DNA from: Bordetella ansorpii
GTDB lineage: Bacteria > Pseudomonadota > Gammaproteobacteria > Burkholderiales > Burkholderiaceae_B
Direction: 5' to 3'
NCBI RefSeq assembly: GCF_900078315.1
Contig: NZ_FKBS01000007.1
Location: forward strand, 271,440 to 335,439
DNA length: 64,000 bases
Position numbers and translations under genes: made by a program. A model generated the notes under the pieces. That model saw only the letters and a program-made list of their open reading frames with translations. It searched no databases and was not told where the DNA came from. Positions 10,097 to 20,236 of this stretch are shown piece by piece. Positions within the stretch are counted from its first letter, which is position 1. Every line of letters starts with the position of its first letter.

Positions 10097-10810
10097 TTAC
10101 TTTGCCGGCACGGAGGCGGTGGCGGCGCGGGTTGCCATGCCGGCCTGCGCACGTGCAGCGGCGTCTTCCTGCATGGCGCCCTCGAGGCGGGCGGCCACGT
10201 TTTCCAGGCGCGCGTCGCGTATGCCCGAGCCGCGCAGCGCGTGCACGGTTTCCATGATGTAGTCGGTGCACGGGCCGTAGCGGCCCGAGGCGCGCCGCAC
10301 CACGGCGACCAGTTCTTCCTCGGGCAACGCGCTGACATAGGCGGGATTGGCGCGGTTCATGACAAATACCAGCGCTTTTACATCGCCTTCGGGGGTGTTG
10401 CAGTTCAGCCAGCGCGGCAGGTAGGCGCCGGTGGACATCTCGCGGTTCCAGAGGGCGGGAAAGAATCCGGGCACCTGGTTGCCGTCCACGCGGTACACCA
10501 CGCCGCGGCACGAGCCGCCGCGGTCCAGGCCGAAGACCAAACCGGGACATTCGGGCGTGCCGCGGTTGACCCGCGACCACAGGCACAACGCCCGGTGATG
10601 GCCGCGCAAAGTGGCCAGGCGGCGTTCCAGGTAGTCGAACTCGGGGCGCCAGATCAGCGAGCCGTAGCCGTATATCCAGACGTCCTGGCCGGGTGGCCAG
10701 TCTTTCAGGGCGGCCTGCATCGAGGCCTGTTTCTCTTCGGCCGTCCACAGGCGGAACGGCAGGGCGGCGGGGTTGCTGATGTCCGAGGCGGGGAGGGAAG
10801 CGGGTTTCAC
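10097..10810 (-). CDS. chaC: Gamma-glutamylcyclotransferase, ChaC family (glutathione-specific type)
   Basis: 237-residue protein of the ChaC group, which splits glutathione to 5-oxoproline and Cys-Gly. The hallmark DVWIYGYGSLIWRPEF loop (about residues 47-62) binds the gamma-glutamyl group. CRGVVYRVDG and NREMSTGAYLPRWLNC follow; the catalytic Glu is expected in the NREM segment. Its start codon overlaps the stop of the MFS gene by 4 bp, indicating translational coupling. A 16-bp GC palindrome lies just past the stop. The older name, cation transport regulator, comes from E. coli gene context; the enzyme function is the better-supported one for the family. Confidence 0.85.
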   Translation of the reverse strand: MKPASLPASDISNPAALPFRLWTAEEKQASMQAALKDWPPGQDVWIYGYGSLIWRPEFDYLERRLATLRGHHRALCLWSRVNRGTPECPGLVFGLDRGGSCRGVVYRVDGNQVPGFFPALWNREMSTGAYLPRWLNCNTPEGDVKALVFVMNRANPAYVSALPEEELVAVVRRASGRYGPCTDYIMETVHALRGSGIRDARLENVAARLEGAMQEDAAARAQAGMATRAATASVPAK

Positions 10811-12048
10811 GGCGGGGGATCTGCGGATTCTTGCGGAGGGTGGCGGTTGAACCAGCCTCCGAGCGCCAGCGCGGTGGCATAAGCCCAGAAAAGCGGCGCC
10901 ACCCCAATTAAGGCACCGAGCGCGCCGAAGGTCAACGGCAGCGACACCTGGGAACAGTTGATCAGCGCCAGGCGCAGGCCCATGGCTTCGGCCGCGCGTC
11001 CGGGCGGGCTGAATTGATGCACCAGGGCCAGCACGCTGGGCTGGCAGGCGCCCAGCGCCAGTCCCAGCACGAAAGATAGCCCGATCAACACGTTAACGTC
11101 TTCGAACAGCGGATAAATCATGAAATCCAGGGCTGTCGTGACGATGGCGACCCGCACCATCGTCCAGCCCCGCACCCGCCGCTGGATGATGGGTAGAAAG
11201 ATGCGGATGATGAACGTTGCCGCCGAGAACGCGGCGAGAATCAGGCCGATGGTGGTGGCGGACAGCCCGATCCGGATGCCGTAGATGGGCACCACGAACA
11301 GATGCGTGTCCCAGGCCCCGGACAGGATGGTGTTGACCAGCATGACCCGGCGCAGCGCCGGCACGGCCAGGATCTCGCCCAGCTTGGGGCGTGTCTCCGG
11401 CACGCGGTGGCTGGCCACCAGCGCGGCGCTGAACGTGCGCAACGGCCGGCGCATCAGCACCAGGCCGCCGACCGACAGCAGGGGACAGAGCGCCAGGATG
11501 CCGAAGGCCAGCCGTGATCCCAGGTGGTCGATGGACAGGCCGGCGATCAGCGGCCCGCTGAAGCCCGACGCGGCCAGCGCCAGCGACAGGATCGAGAAAT
11601 TGCGCAGCCGCCGCTCCTGGCCGGCGTGGCCCAGGATGTCCTGGGTGGCGACCTGGTGCAGCATGAAGCCGATGCCGATACAGCACGCGGCCACCAGCAG
11701 CGCGGGCTGGCTCTGCCAGATGAACGGCAGCAGCGTGCCGATACAGGTCAGGCCGGTGCCGATGACCAGCGGCCGGATGACGCCGATCTTGTCCACCCAT
11801 CGGCCGGTATGCACCGAGGCCAGCATGGGCAGGATGGCGAAGACCGCCACCAGCATGCCGACCTGCAGGGTGGACAGGCCCAGCTTCAGCGCGGTCAGCG
11901 AGACGGTGATGCGTCCCCCCGTCAGCGCCACGTGGTTCAGCATGGACAACAGGCACAAGCCTGCCGTCCCCGAATATTCGGGGCCGTGGGGGGAACGCGA
12001 GGGATGTGGGCGGGGGGCGTCGGGCACGGCGTAGTCTTTTGTGCCCAT
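10807..12048 (-). CDS. MFS transporter, 12 TM segments
   Basis: 413-residue major facilitator. A hydrophilic N-terminus of about 25 residues is followed by repeated hydrophobic segments. The loop 2-3 MFS signature is seen as HTGRWVDKIGVIRPL near residue 80 and the second-half equivalent is around IIQRRVRGWTMV. The substrate is unknown; a drug or metabolite exporter is most likely by general family resemblance. First gene of the minus-strand run toward purU, overlapping the ChaC-like gene by 4 bp. Divergent from macA with 267 bp between them. Confidence 0.85.
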   Translation of the reverse strand: MGTKDYAVPDAPRPHPSRSPHGPEYSGTAGLCLLSMLNHVALTGGRITVSLTALKLGLSTLQVGMLVAVFAILPMLASVHTGRWVDKIGVIRPLVIGTGLTCIGTLLPFIWQSQPALLVAACCIGIGFMLHQVATQDILGHAGQERRLRNFSILSLALAASGFSGPLIAGLSIDHLGSRLAFGILALCPLLSVGGLVLMRRPLRTFSAALVASHRVPETRPKLGEILAVPALRRVMLVNTILSGAWDTHLFVVPIYGIRIGLSATTIGLILAAFSAATFIIRIFLPIIQRRVRGWTMVRVAIVTTALDFMIYPLFEDVNVLIGLSFVLGLALGACQPSVLALVHQFSPPGRAAEAMGLRLALINCSQVSLPLTFGALGALIGVAPLFWAYATALALGGWFNRHPPQESADPPP

Positions 12049-12255
12049 TCTGTGCCTAACGTCTGGCTAAGTCGATGTTGCGCCGCCGCAAGTACGATGA
12101 CAGGCAGTTGAACAGATAACGGCATGATCCTGGCCCGCTGTCGGCGGTTTTGGCGCGAAATCGCCGCAGATCGCTGCAAACCTTCATTTGCATCATCAAA
12201 GATTTCACTGACAACCATTGTCGCGTCCACGCAACGAGGCCGACGGCCGGGTTGC

Positions 12256-12286
12256 TTGAACGTCCTTAACGAGGGCCACGTAGAAT
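12256..12286 (+). promoter_or_regulatory. Candidate sigma-70 promoter for macAB
   Basis: TTGAAC and TAGAAT separated by 19 bp; the -10 ends 29 bp before the macA ATG, giving a very short leader. Spacing is 2 bp longer than ideal. The leader just before the ATG is almost all pyrimidine, with no Shine-Dalgarno purine tract. Confidence 0.4.
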
Positions 12287-12315
12287 GCAACGCTGTTGCT
12301 TTCTTCTCTTCTTCC

Positions 12316-13512
12316 ATGAAACCCAAGACCAAGCGCTATCTATGGATTGCCGTGGTGCTGCTGCTGGCGGCTTTTGCCGTCAAATGGGCGTTCTTCTCCA
12401 ACCCCCCCGCGCCCGCCTACACGACGGCCGAGGTGCGCCGCGCCGACCTGGAAGACAGCGTGCTGGCCAGCGGTACGCTGGAGGCCGTGCGGCAGGTCAG
12501 CGTGGGCGCGCAGGCCACCGGCCAGTTGAAATCGCTGAAGGTGCAACTGGGCGATCGGGTCAAGCGCGGGCAGTTGGTGGCCGAGATCGACGACCTGACT
12601 CAGCAGAACGACCTGCGCACCGCCCAGGCCACGATCAATGCCCGCCGCGCGGACCTGCGCGCCAAGCAGGCCAGCCTGCGGCAGGCCGAACTGTCGTTCC
12701 GCCGCCAGCGCGAGATGCTGGCCGCCGACGCCAGTTCGCGCGAGGACTATGAAACCGCCGAGGCCACCCTGAACGTGACCCGCGCCGAGATCGCCTCGCT
12801 GCAGGCGCAGATCGTGCAGGCCGAGGTCGAGGTCGATACCGCCAAGGTCAACCTGGGCTACACGCGCATCGTCTCGCCGATCGACGGCACCGTGGTGGCC
12901 GTGGTGACCAAGGAAGGGCAGACCATCAACTCGTTCCAGTCGGCGCCCACCGTCATCAAGGTGGCGCAGGTGGAAACCATGACGGTGAAGGCGCAGATTT
13001 CCGAGGCCGACGTCACGCGGGTGAAGGCGGGCCAGAAGGCCTATTTCATCATCCTGGGCGAACCGGACACGCGCCACTACGGCACGCTGAGGGCCATCGA
13101 GCCGGCGCCGGATTCCATCCAGAAAGACGATTCCAGCGCTTTGATGGCCAGTTCCTCGTCGTCGTCCAGCACCTCGTCGGCCGTGTACTACAACGGCCTG
13201 TTCGACGTGCCCAACCCCGACGGCAAGCTGCGCATCTCGATGACGGCGCAGGTCTTCATCGTGCTGGGCGAGGCCAAGGGCGCCCTGGTGGCGCCGTCCG
13301 CGGCATTGGGCAAGACCCACCCCGACGGCACCCGCACGGTGCGCGTGCTGCAGGCGGATGGCCAGGCTGTCGAGCGGCAGGTCAAGGTAGGCCTGAACAA
13401 CAACGTCGATGCGCAGATCCTGGATGGCCTGAAGGAAGGCGACAAGGTCGTCACGGGCAATGGTCCCGGGGCGGCGCCGGTGCCCGCGTCGGCCGCCGCG
13501 CCGGGGGGCTGA
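12316..13512 (+). CDS. macA: Periplasmic adaptor (membrane fusion) subunit of MacAB-type ABC efflux system
   Basis: 398-residue membrane-fusion protein linking the inner-membrane MacB to an outer-membrane channel. The N-terminal anchor is [20 protein letters not shown]; the lipoyl/biotinyl half-motifs are around [20 protein letters not shown] and [20 protein letters not shown], separated by a long alpha-hairpin (about 95-175). A serine tract near residues 275-288 ([10 protein letters not shown]) lies in the beta-barrel/membrane-proximal region. Start at [10 protein letters not shown]; no recognisable ribosome-binding site precedes it (pyrimidine-rich TTTCTTCTCTTCTTCC), so initiation may depend on ribosomal protein S1 or near-leaderless translation. 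macB starts one base after the stop codon. Confidence 0.92.
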   Translation: MKPKTKRYLWIAVVLLLAAFAVKWAFFSNPPAPAYTTAEVRRADLEDSVLASGTLEAVRQVSVGAQATGQLKSLKVQLGDRVKRGQLVAEIDDLTQQNDLRTAQATINARRADLRAKQASLRQAELSFRRQREMLAADASSREDYETAEATLNVTRAEIASLQAQIVQAEVEVDTAKVNLGYTRIVSPIDGTVVAVVTKEGQTINSFQSAPTVIKVAQVETMTVKAQISEADVTRVKAGQKAYFIILGEPDTRHYGTLRAIEPAPDSIQKDDSSALMASSSSSSSTSSAVYYNGLFDVPNPDGKLRISMTAQVFIVLGEAKGALVAPSAALGKTHPDGTRTVRVLQADGQAVERQVKVGLNNNVDAQILDGLKEGDKVVTGNGPGAAPVPASAAAPGG

Positions 13513-13513
13513 C

Positions 13514-15478
13514 GTGGCCGAGGCGTTGATCAGGCTGGAAGGGGTGCGGCGCGAGTTCGTGTCCGGCGAGCAGACCATCGCGGTGCTCAAGGACGTGAAC
13601 CTGGAGATCGCCGCGGGCGAGATGGTGGCCATCGTGGGGGCGTCCGGGTCGGGCAAGTCCACGTTGATGAACATCCTGGGCTGCCTGGACCGGCCCACGC
13701 GCGGCACGTACCGCATCGGCGGGCGCACCACGGGCGAACTGTCGCCCGACGAACTGGCCGAGCTGCGCCGCGAGCACTTCGGCTTCATCTTCCAGCGCTA
13801 TCACCTGATGGGCGACCTGACGGCGCGCGGCAACGTCGAGATGCCCGCGGTCTATGCCGGCCGCGCCAGCGGGCCGCGCCGCGAGCGCGCCGAGGCGCTG
13901 CTCGAGCGCCTGGGCCTGGGCGAACGCGTGGATCACCGCCCCAGCCAGTTGTCGGGCGGCCAGCAGCAGCGCGTCAGTATCGCGCGCGCCCTGATGAACG
14001 GCGGGCAGGTGATCCTGGCCGACGAGCCGACCGGCGCGCTGGACACGCACACCGGGCAAGAGGTGCTGCGTATCCTGGAAGAACTCAACGCCGCCGGCCA
14101 CACCGTCATTATCGTCACCCACGACCTGGAAGTGGCGCGGCACGCCCGCCGCATCATCGAGATCCGCGACGGCGACATCGTGGCCGACCGGATCAACGAC
14201 GACCGGCGGCCCGTGACGCCGCCGCCCGCCGCCGAGGAACCGCCGCAGGCGCGCGCCCGGCCCCGCTGGCAAGGCGCCGTCGAACGCACCGGCGAAGCGC
14301 TGCGCATGGCGCTGGTGGCCATGAACGCGCATCGCCTGCGCACCGCGCTGACCATGCTGGGCATCGTGATCGGCATCGCGGCCGTGGTGTCCGTGGTTGC
14401 GCTGGGCGAGGGCTCGCGCCAGAAGATCCTGAACGACATCAGCCAGATGGGCACCAATACGGTGGACGTGTATCCGGGCGAGAACTTCGGCGACGAGAAG
14501 GCCGCCCGCATCCGCACGCTGGTGCCGGCCGACGCGGATGCGCTGGCGCGCCAGCACTTCGCCGACAGTGTCACGCCGCAGGTCTCGACCAGCGTGTCGC
14601 TGCGCTATCGCAACGTGTCGGTGAACGGCACCGTGCAGGGTGTGGGCGAACAGTTCTTCCGTGTGCGCGGGCTGAAGCTGGCGCAGGGGCAGTTCTTCGA
14701 CGCCACCGCCGTGACGCGCCGCAGCCAGGACGTGGTGATCGACGAGAACACGCGCAACCGGCTGTTCGGGGCCAACGTCAATCCCATCGGCCAGGTCATC
14801 CTGCTGGGCAGCGTGCCCAGCCGCGTGGTGGGCGTCACGCAGAAGCAAGAGGCGCTGTTCGGCGCCGCCGATACCCTGAATGTGTACATCCCCTACACGA
14901 CCGCACTGAGCCGCGTGCTGGGCCAGCAGCATCTGCGCAGCATCACGGTGCGGGTGTCCGACGACACGCCGACCAAGACGGCGGAGACGGCCATCGTCAA
15001 GCTGCTGACGCAGCGCCACGGCACGAAGGACTTCTTCGTCTTCAATACGGATTCCGTACGCCAGACCATCGAGCGCACCACGGCCACCATGACGCTGCTG
15101 GTGTCGATGATCGCGCTGATCTCGCTGGTGGTGGGCGGCATCGGCGTGATGAACATCATGCTGGTGTCGGTCACCGAGCGCACCCGCGAAATCGGCGTGC
15201 GCATGGCCGTGGGCGCGCGGCGCGCGGACATCATGCAGCAGTTCCTGATCGAGGCGGTGCTGGTCTGCCTGATCGGCGGCCTGGCCGGCATCGGGCTGTC
15301 GCTGGGGTTGGGCGTGCTGGTGTCGCAGGCCACGGGCGGCTCGTTCCAGATGGTGTATTCGGTCAACTCCATGGTGGCGGCGTTCGTGTGTTCCACATTG
15401 ATCGGGGTGGCCTTCGGCTATCTGCCGGCGCGCAACGCGGCGCGCCTGGACCCCATTGAATCCTTGGCCCGGGAATGA
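13514..15478 (+). CDS. macB: MacB-type ABC exporter, ATPase-permease fusion
   Basis: 654 residues, standard MacB size. N-terminal ATPase: Walker [10 protein letters not shown], the signature LSGGQQQR and Walker [15 protein letters not shown]1 follows at about residue 280 ([20 protein letters not shown]), then a large periplasmic MacB-PCD domain, then three TM helices with the conserved [20 protein letters not shown] stretch. The GTG start at 13514 is chosen because GGGGGG lies just before it and the family N-terminus ([12 protein letters not shown]) fits. It powers expulsion of macrolides, peptides or siderophores in known relatives; the cargo here is unknown. Overlaps the downstream outer-membrane factor gene by the ATGA at 15475-15478. 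Confidence 0.94.
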   Translation: MAEALIRLEGVRREFVSGEQTIAVLKDVNLEIAAGEMVAIVGASGSGKSTLMNILGCLDRPTRGTYRIGGRTTGELSPDELAELRREHFGFIFQRYHLMGDLTARGNVEMPAVYAGRASGPRRERAEALLERLGLGERVDHRPSQLSGGQQQRVSIARALMNGGQVILADEPTGALDTHTGQEVLRILEELNAAGHTVIIVTHDLEVARHARRIIEIRDGDIVADRINDDRRPVTPPPAAEEPPQARARPRWQGAVERTGEALRMALVAMNAHRLRTALTMLGIVIGIAAVVSVVALGEGSRQKILNDISQMGTNTVDVYPGENFGDEKAARIRTLVPADADALARQHFADSVTPQVSTSVSLRYRNVSVNGTVQGVGEQFFRVRGLKLAQGQFFDATAVTRRSQDVVIDENTRNRLFGANVNPIGQVILLGSVPSRVVGVTQKQEALFGAADTLNVYIPYTTALSRVLGQQHLRSITVRVSDDTPTKTAETAIVKLLTQRHGTKDFFVFNTDSVRQTIERTTATMTLLVSMIALISLVVGGIGVMNIMLVSVTERTREIGVRMAVGARRADIMQQFLIEAVLVCLIGGLAGIGLSLGLGVLVSQATGGSFQMVYSVNSMVAAFVCSTLIGVAFGYLPARNAARLDPIESLARE

Positions 15479-16932
15479 AGATGTCCTTACCGTTTTCGCA
15501 CGCGTCGTTGCCGAAGTTTCGTCCGCAGGGCCGGGCACGCGGATTTCGGCTCGCCGGCGTGGCTTTGGCGGTGTCGCTGCTGCTGGGCGGCTGCGGCCTG
15601 CTGGACAGCCGCTACGAGCGGCCCGCCGTGCAGGTACCGATGCAATGGAACCAGGGCCAGCCGGCCGACGCCGCCGCGCTGTCTGGCCCGTGGTGGCTGG
15701 CCTTCGGCGATGCCGAGCTGAACCAGCTGATCGAGCAGGCCCTGGCGCGCAACAATGACCTGGCCGCGGCCGGCGTGCGCGTGCGCCGGGCGCAATTGAC
15801 GGCCGGGCTGGCGCGCGCCGACCTGTTCCCGCTGTTCGGCGGCAATGTGGACGTGAACCGCTCGCGCAACCTGTATGGCGACCGGCTGATCACGCGCAGC
15901 AACCAGGCGCAGTTGACCGTCAGCTACGAGCTGGATCTGTGGGGGCGCCTGTCGCGCGCCCGCGATGCCGCGCAATGGGAGGCCGAGGCCACCGAGCAGG
16001 ACCGACAGGCCACCGCGCTGAGCCTGACCGGCACCACCGCGCAGTTGTACTGGCAGATCGGCTTCATCAACCAGCGCCTGGCCACCAGCACCGAAAGCAT
16101 CGCCTATGCGCAACGCACGCTGGATCTGGTGCGCGCGCAGTACGCGGCCGGCGGGGCCTCGGCGCTGGAGGTGGCCGAGGCCGAACAGAACCTGTCCAAC
16201 CAGCAGGCCGCGCATACCGACCTGCTGCAGCAGCGCGTGGAGTACCGTAACGCGCTGGCGATTCTGTTCGACGGCCCGCCGGGCCGCATCGTGACCGATC
16301 CGCAGGCCTTGCCCCAGGCCGCGCCGCCGCCGGTGCGAGCCGGCCTGCCCGCCGACCTGCTGGGCCGCCGTCCCGACCTGCGGGCAGCCGAGCTGCGCCT
16401 GCGCGGCGCACTGGCCAACGTCGACGCCACGCGCTACAGCTATTACCCCCCCATCACGCTGACCGGCGCCCTGGGATCGGCCAGCACGGCGCTGGGCAAC
16501 CTGCTGCAGAATCCCGTGGCCACGCTGGGCGCGGGGCTCAGCTTTCCGTTCCTGCAACTGAATTCGATGCAGTTGAACATCGACATCTCGCGCACCGATT
16601 TCGAAGAACGCGCGATCAGCTTCCGCCAGGCGCTGTACCAGGCCATGGCGGACGTGGAGAACGCCTTGTCGGCGCGCACGCAGTTGACCGAGCGCGCGCG
16701 GCTGCTGGCGCTGTCGCTGGAGTCGGCCCGCCGCGCCGAACGCCTGTACGAAGTGCGCTACCGCTCGGGCGCGGTGTCGCTGCGGTTCTGGCTGGATGCG
16801 CAGGAACAGCGCCGCAATGCCGAGATCGCGGTGGCAGAGAACGGGCTGAACCGGCTGGTGAACCAGGTGTCGCTGTACCAGGCGTTGGGCGGCAGTGATG
16901 TGCCGGCCGTGGCGCAGATGCCGCCGCGCTAA
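15475..16932 (+). CDS. Outer-membrane efflux lipoprotein, TolC/NodT family
   Basis: 485-residue outer-membrane factor forming the exit duct of the MacAB pump. Lipobox LLGGC near residue 39 indicates lipidation and sorting to the outer membrane. Two OEP repeats with long coiled helices are evident, including [20 protein letters not shown], the [14 protein letters not shown] strand (here [16 protein letters not shown]), [18 protein letters not shown] and the second-repeat [12 protein letters not shown]. The start codon overlaps the macB stop, so it is coupled to the pump genes. With macA and macB it forms a complete tripartite system in one operon, unlike E. coli where TolC is encoded elsewhere. 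Confidence 0.92.
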   Translation: MKMSLPFSHASLPKFRPQGRARGFRLAGVALAVSLLLGGCGLLDSRYERPAVQVPMQWNQGQPADAAALSGPWWLAFGDAELNQLIEQALARNNDLAAAGVRVRRAQLTAGLARADLFPLFGGNVDVNRSRNLYGDRLITRSNQAQLTVSYELDLWGRLSRARDAAQWEAEATEQDRQATALSLTGTTAQLYWQIGFINQRLATSTESIAYAQRTLDLVRAQYAAGGASALEVAEAEQNLSNQQAAHTDLLQQRVEYRNALAILFDGPPGRIVTDPQALPQAAPPPVRAGLPADLLGRRPDLRAAELRLRGALANVDATRYSYYPPITLTGALGSASTALGNLLQNPVATLGAGLSFPFLQLNSMQLNIDISRTDFEERAISFRQALYQAMADVENALSARTQLTERARLLALSLESARRAERLYEVRYRSGAVSLRFWLDAQEQRRNAEIAVAENGLNRLVNQVSLYQALGGSDVPAVAQMPPR

Positions 16933-16993
16933 GCCTGCCCGGCCCGCACGCAGGAAGCGCCGCCGCCAAGGAAGTGGGAAAATACCGCCCACC

Positions 16994-17851
16994 ATGACGA
17001 TTACCCCACCCGACCTCACGCCTTCCTGCGGCATCGACGCCGAACGCCGTTTCGGCGGCCTGGCCCGCCTGTACGGCCCCGGCGCGCCCGCGCGCCTGTA
17101 TGGCGCGCACGTCGCCGTCGTCGGGCTGGGCGGCGTGGGTTCCTGGACGGCCGAGGCGCTGGCGCGCTGCGGCGTCGGCGCGCTGACGCTGATCGACCTC
17201 GATCACATCGCCGAATCCAACGTCAACCGCCAGATCCACGCGCTGACGCCCACGCTGGGCCAGTCCAAGATCGAGGCCATGGCCGCGCGCATCCGCGACA
17301 TCAATCCGGGCTGCGTCGTCACCTGCGTGGATGAATTCGTCGATCCCGACAACGTCGGCCAACTGCTGGCCGGGCACTATGCCGCCATCGTCGACTGCAC
17401 GGACCAGGCCGCCGCCAAGATCGCGATGATCCTGCACGCGCGCCACCGCGGCGTGCCGCTGCTGCTGTGCGGCGGGGCAGGGGGCAAGACCGACCCGCTG
17501 TCATTGCGTGCGGGCGATCTGTCCGACGCGGCCAACGACGCCTTGCTGTCCAAGCTGCGCAACAAGCTGCGCCGCGAACATGGCTTTCCGCGCGCGTCGG
17601 ATGCGCAGGGCCGGGCGTTGAAGCGCGTGCCGCGCATGGGCGTGCGGGCCTTGTGGTTCGACCAGGCGGCGATTCTTCCGCAGGCCTGGACGCAGGCCGC
17701 CGAGATGGACGACGACATGGGCGCGCAAGGACTGGCCGCTGCCGCGCCGCAGGGCCTGTCGTGCGCGGGGTATGGGTCGGTGGTGATGGTGACCGCGGCG
17801 ATGGGCATGGCGGCCGCCAACGAGGCCGTGCGGCTGGCGCTGGCGGACTGA
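16994..17851 (+). CDS. tcdA: tRNA threonylcarbamoyladenosine dehydratase
   Basis: E1-like ATP-dependent enzyme (CsdL/TcdA) that cyclises t6A to ct6A at position 37 of ANN-decoding tRNAs. 285 residues from MTITPPDLTPS. The adenylation site VVGLGGVGSWTAEALARCG, the DLDHIAESNVNRQIHAL arginine-finger region, and DCTDQAAAKIAMI followed by the LLCGGAGGKTDP crossover-type segment are all present. The MTITPPD start follows the family N-terminus; the frame is open upstream but overlaps the efflux gene. It is 61 bp after the outer-membrane factor and probably independent in function. Convergent with the siderophore-interacting gene; the 116-bp gap shows no clear terminator. Confidence 0.93.
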   Translation: MTITPPDLTPSCGIDAERRFGGLARLYGPGAPARLYGAHVAVVGLGGVGSWTAEALARCGVGALTLIDLDHIAESNVNRQIHALTPTLGQSKIEAMAARIRDINPGCVVTCVDEFVDPDNVGQLLAGHYAAIVDCTDQAAAKIAMILHARHRGVPLLLCGGAGGKTDPLSLRAGDLSDAANDALLSKLRNKLRREHGFPRASDAQGRALKRVPRMGVRALWFDQAAILPQAWTQAAEMDDDMGAQGLAAAAPQGLSCAGYGSVVMVTAAMGMAAANEAVRLALAD

Positions 17852-17967
17852 CGTGCGCGACGCGGCGGGCGCGCGGTTGAACCGGCTGGCGTGTTTGCCG
17901 TCACGCGGGCCGAAGCACGGATAGCCACGGCACGGCCACAGGCGTGGTCCATCGACGGGCGCCTGCC

Positions 17968-19086
17968 TCATTCCGGCAGATACGCGTCACCGCCGATCTC
18001 GATGATCTGCTCTTCGCTCAGTGCGCGATGCCAGTGCGAATACAGCACCTGCTGCCTGGGCGAAAGACCGACCTCCTGCTTCAGATGGCGATGGATGTCC
18101 CGGAAGGCACGGTGCTCGCAGCCGCCCCACACGAATACCTCTTGCCGATCCGCGGGCCACGCCAGGCCGCGCACGGCATCCGGCAGCAGCGAAGTCGTGC
18201 CGGCTGGCGCGCCCTGGCGATGCAGCCAGTTCAACCCAATGCCGGGCGGCCGGGCCAGCGGCAGTTCCTCCGCGCCGTCGCGCACTTCGATGAAGGCATG
18301 GCCGCGCGCATCGTCCGGCAGCGATTCGAGAATGCGCGCGATCCCGGGCAGGCCGGTTTCATCCCCTACGAAGACATACCAGGACGCCGGCCTGGGGCCG
18401 CCCGCCGCGGGGCCAACCACGCCCACCTGATCGCCGGGCCCGGCGGCCAGCGCCCAGCGCGTGGCGGGGCCGGCGGCGGCGTGCAACGCGAAGTCGATGG
18501 TCAGTACGCCGCGTTGCGCATCGATGGCCCGGATGGTGTAGACGCGCGTCGGCATCTTCCGGCCGGGCCACACCACGTGGCCCCGGTCGTCCAGCATCGG
18601 CCAGATGGGATTGGCTTCGTCCCGAGGGCCGAAGATCAGCCGGCAATGCATCTGGTCCGCGCGGTCCAGGTGCGCCAGGTTCTCGCCCTGGAATTCGATC
18701 CGTCTCATGCCTGGCGTCAATGAATGGACCCGCGCCACGCGCACCACGCGGAAATCGTCCAGCGGCACCAGCCCGGCCTGGTCACCGGTCCAGGCGATGT
18801 CCAGGCGTTCGCGCGCCGCGATGAATCCGATGGGGCCCGCCAGCGCGTGCTTCATGCGGTTCAGGGCATGCCGGTGTGCCGTGACGATGGCGATATGCAA
18901 CTGGCCGGGCAAGATTTCCAGCGTGGCCTGCCCGAAGACGGACCGTACCTGGTAGCCGCCGTTGACTTGCGTCACGGTCATGTCGTGCGTGGCGATGGCA
19001 TCGAGAATGGCCGGCAGGTAGTCGGCCAGCCTGGGAAAGTCGATCAGGGCCTGCGCCCTACAGGACGCGGATGGTGTGTCGGACAA
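17968..19086 (-). CDS. Siderophore-interacting protein with N-terminal DUF2218 domain
   Basis: 372-residue cytoplasmic ferric-siderophore reductase-like protein (ViuB/YqjH superfamily). Residues about 15-105 form a DUF2218-type domain (MTVTQVNGGYQVRSVFG, ending in HALNRMKHALAGPIGF). The SIP part starts near 115: FAD-binding RVYTIRA (R-x-Y-T), HAAAGPATRWA, then the NAD-side GDETGLPGIARILE and the C-terminal VFVWGGCEHRAFRDIHRHL and YSHWHRALSEEQ. It would release iron by reduction after uptake. Third gene of the receptor, binding-protein, SIP operon; only 3 bp follow the binding-protein stop. Confidence 0.88.
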   Translation of the reverse strand: MSDTPSASCRAQALIDFPRLADYLPAILDAIATHDMTVTQVNGGYQVRSVFGQATLEILPGQLHIAIVTAHRHALNRMKHALAGPIGFIAARERLDIAWTGDQAGLVPLDDFRVVRVARVHSLTPGMRRIEFQGENLAHLDRADQMHCRLIFGPRDEANPIWPMLDDRGHVVWPGRKMPTRVYTIRAIDAQRGVLTIDFALHAAAGPATRWALAAGPGDQVGVVGPAAGGPRPASWYVFVGDETGLPGIARILESLPDDARGHAFIEVRDGAEELPLARPPGIGLNWLHRQGAPAGTTSLLPDAVRGLAWPADRQEVFVWGGCEHRAFRDIHRHLKQEVGLSPRQQVLYSHWHRALSEEQIIEIGGDAYLPE

Positions 19087-19089
19087 TGT

Positions 19090-20226
19090 TCACTCCTGGA
19101 TCGAGGCCCATAGCGGCCCATCGATCGGCGTGCCGAGAAAGCGGCGGTTGATGTCGGCCAGGGTCTGCGCGGGATCGAGGTCGCGGCAGCGCTCCGGATG
19201 CAGCCACTTGGCCGCGACCTCGACGAAAAGCAGGTTCAGCGGTACGACGGCGATCAGGCCGGTCCAGATGCCGTGCACGCGGTGATGCCGGGTGCTGGCC
19301 AGGCCCGCGAAGCCCTGGCGGGCCACCAGCCGCTGCAATCCCGCGCGGCCTTCGGCGGGGTCCAGGCCGGGTCCGATGGCCGGCCGTCCCCCCGACGCCC
19401 AGCCGCCGCCCGAGGCGATGTAGACGTCGTGCGGCGTGCTCAGCAGGTACTCCAATTGCAGCTTCTGGAACCAGGGCGCGGTCACCCCCGGCAGGGTTCG
19501 GCCGCCGGCCAGGGCCAGCAGTTCGCCCCAGACCTGCGTGCCCGCGGCCCAGCAGCAGTCGTTCAGAGTGGATTGCACTTCCAGATAGGTGGTCACGCGC
19601 GGCGCATCCGCCAGCCGTTGCGCCACGCCAGCCAGGCGCTCATCGACGTAGGCGGCGTAGGCCGCCGCGCGGCCGGGAGCGCCGAGGATCCCGCCCCACA
19701 TGCGCATCTGGCGATGCAGGGTTTCTCCAGGGCCGGCCCGTGAGGCCTCGGCGGCATTGCTGGACACGTCGCTGAACACGACGGGGATGCCCAGCCCCTG
19801 CAGCCGTTGGACCACGCCGCCGCCATCGGCCTGCGAGGCCATGAAGGAACTGGCCACCACGAGGTCGGGCTTCAGTTGCAGGATGCCTTCCAGCGACACC
19901 GAGCCCGGCGCCTGCTTGCCGACCTCGGCGATGGGGCGCCCGTCTGGACGGCGCCTGCCTTCAAAGCGGGCCTGCAAGGCCGCGCTGTCGATGCGGTCGG
20001 CCGCGGCCCAGCCCACCACCAGCGAGGCCGGATCGGGGTGCAGGAAGGACATGGTGACGATGTCGTGCGCCTCCAGCAGCACGATGCGGCGCGGCACGCC
20101 GTTCAGCGTGACGGCACGGCCCGCCATGTCGGTCACGGTGCGAGCCTGCGCGCGGGCGGGTGCGCCGGGCAGCATGCCCGCCATCGCGCCCGACAGCGCG
20201 GCCGCGCAGAAACGGCGTCTGTTCAT
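19090..20226 (-). CDS. Iron/siderophore ABC transporter substrate-binding protein (FepB/FecB-like, Tat-type signal)
   Basis: 378-residue periplasmic-binding protein of the class III (helical backbone) group. The N-terminus MNRRRFCAAALSG, followed by a hydrophobic stretch and ARAQA, resembles a Tat signal. The mature start RTVTDMAGRAVTLNGVPRRI is the classic FepB/FecB opening (VTDxxGRxVxxP). A LKPDLVVASSFM strand, GIPVVFSDVSS and C-terminal LNLLFVEVAAKWLHPE are typical of ferric-chelate binders. It lies 10 bp after the TonB receptor. No permease or ATPase gene is adjacent, so the inner-membrane step must use components encoded elsewhere. Confidence 0.87.
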   Translation of the reverse strand: MNRRRFCAAALSGAMAGMLPGAPARAQARTVTDMAGRAVTLNGVPRRIVLLEAHDIVTMSFLHPDPASLVVGWAAADRIDSAALQARFEGRRRPDGRPIAEVGKQAPGSVSLEGILQLKPDLVVASSFMASQADGGGVVQRLQGLGIPVVFSDVSSNAAEASRAGPGETLHRQMRMWGGILGAPGRAAAYAAYVDERLAGVAQRLADAPRVTTYLEVQSTLNDCCWAAGTQVWGELLALAGGRTLPGVTAPWFQKLQLEYLLSTPHDVYIASGGGWASGGRPAIGPGLDPAEGRAGLQRLVARQGFAGLASTRHHRVHGIWTGLIAVVPLNLLFVEVAAKWLHPERCRDLDPAQTLADINRRFLGTPIDGPLWASIQE

Positions 20227-20236
20227 CGTCCCGGCC

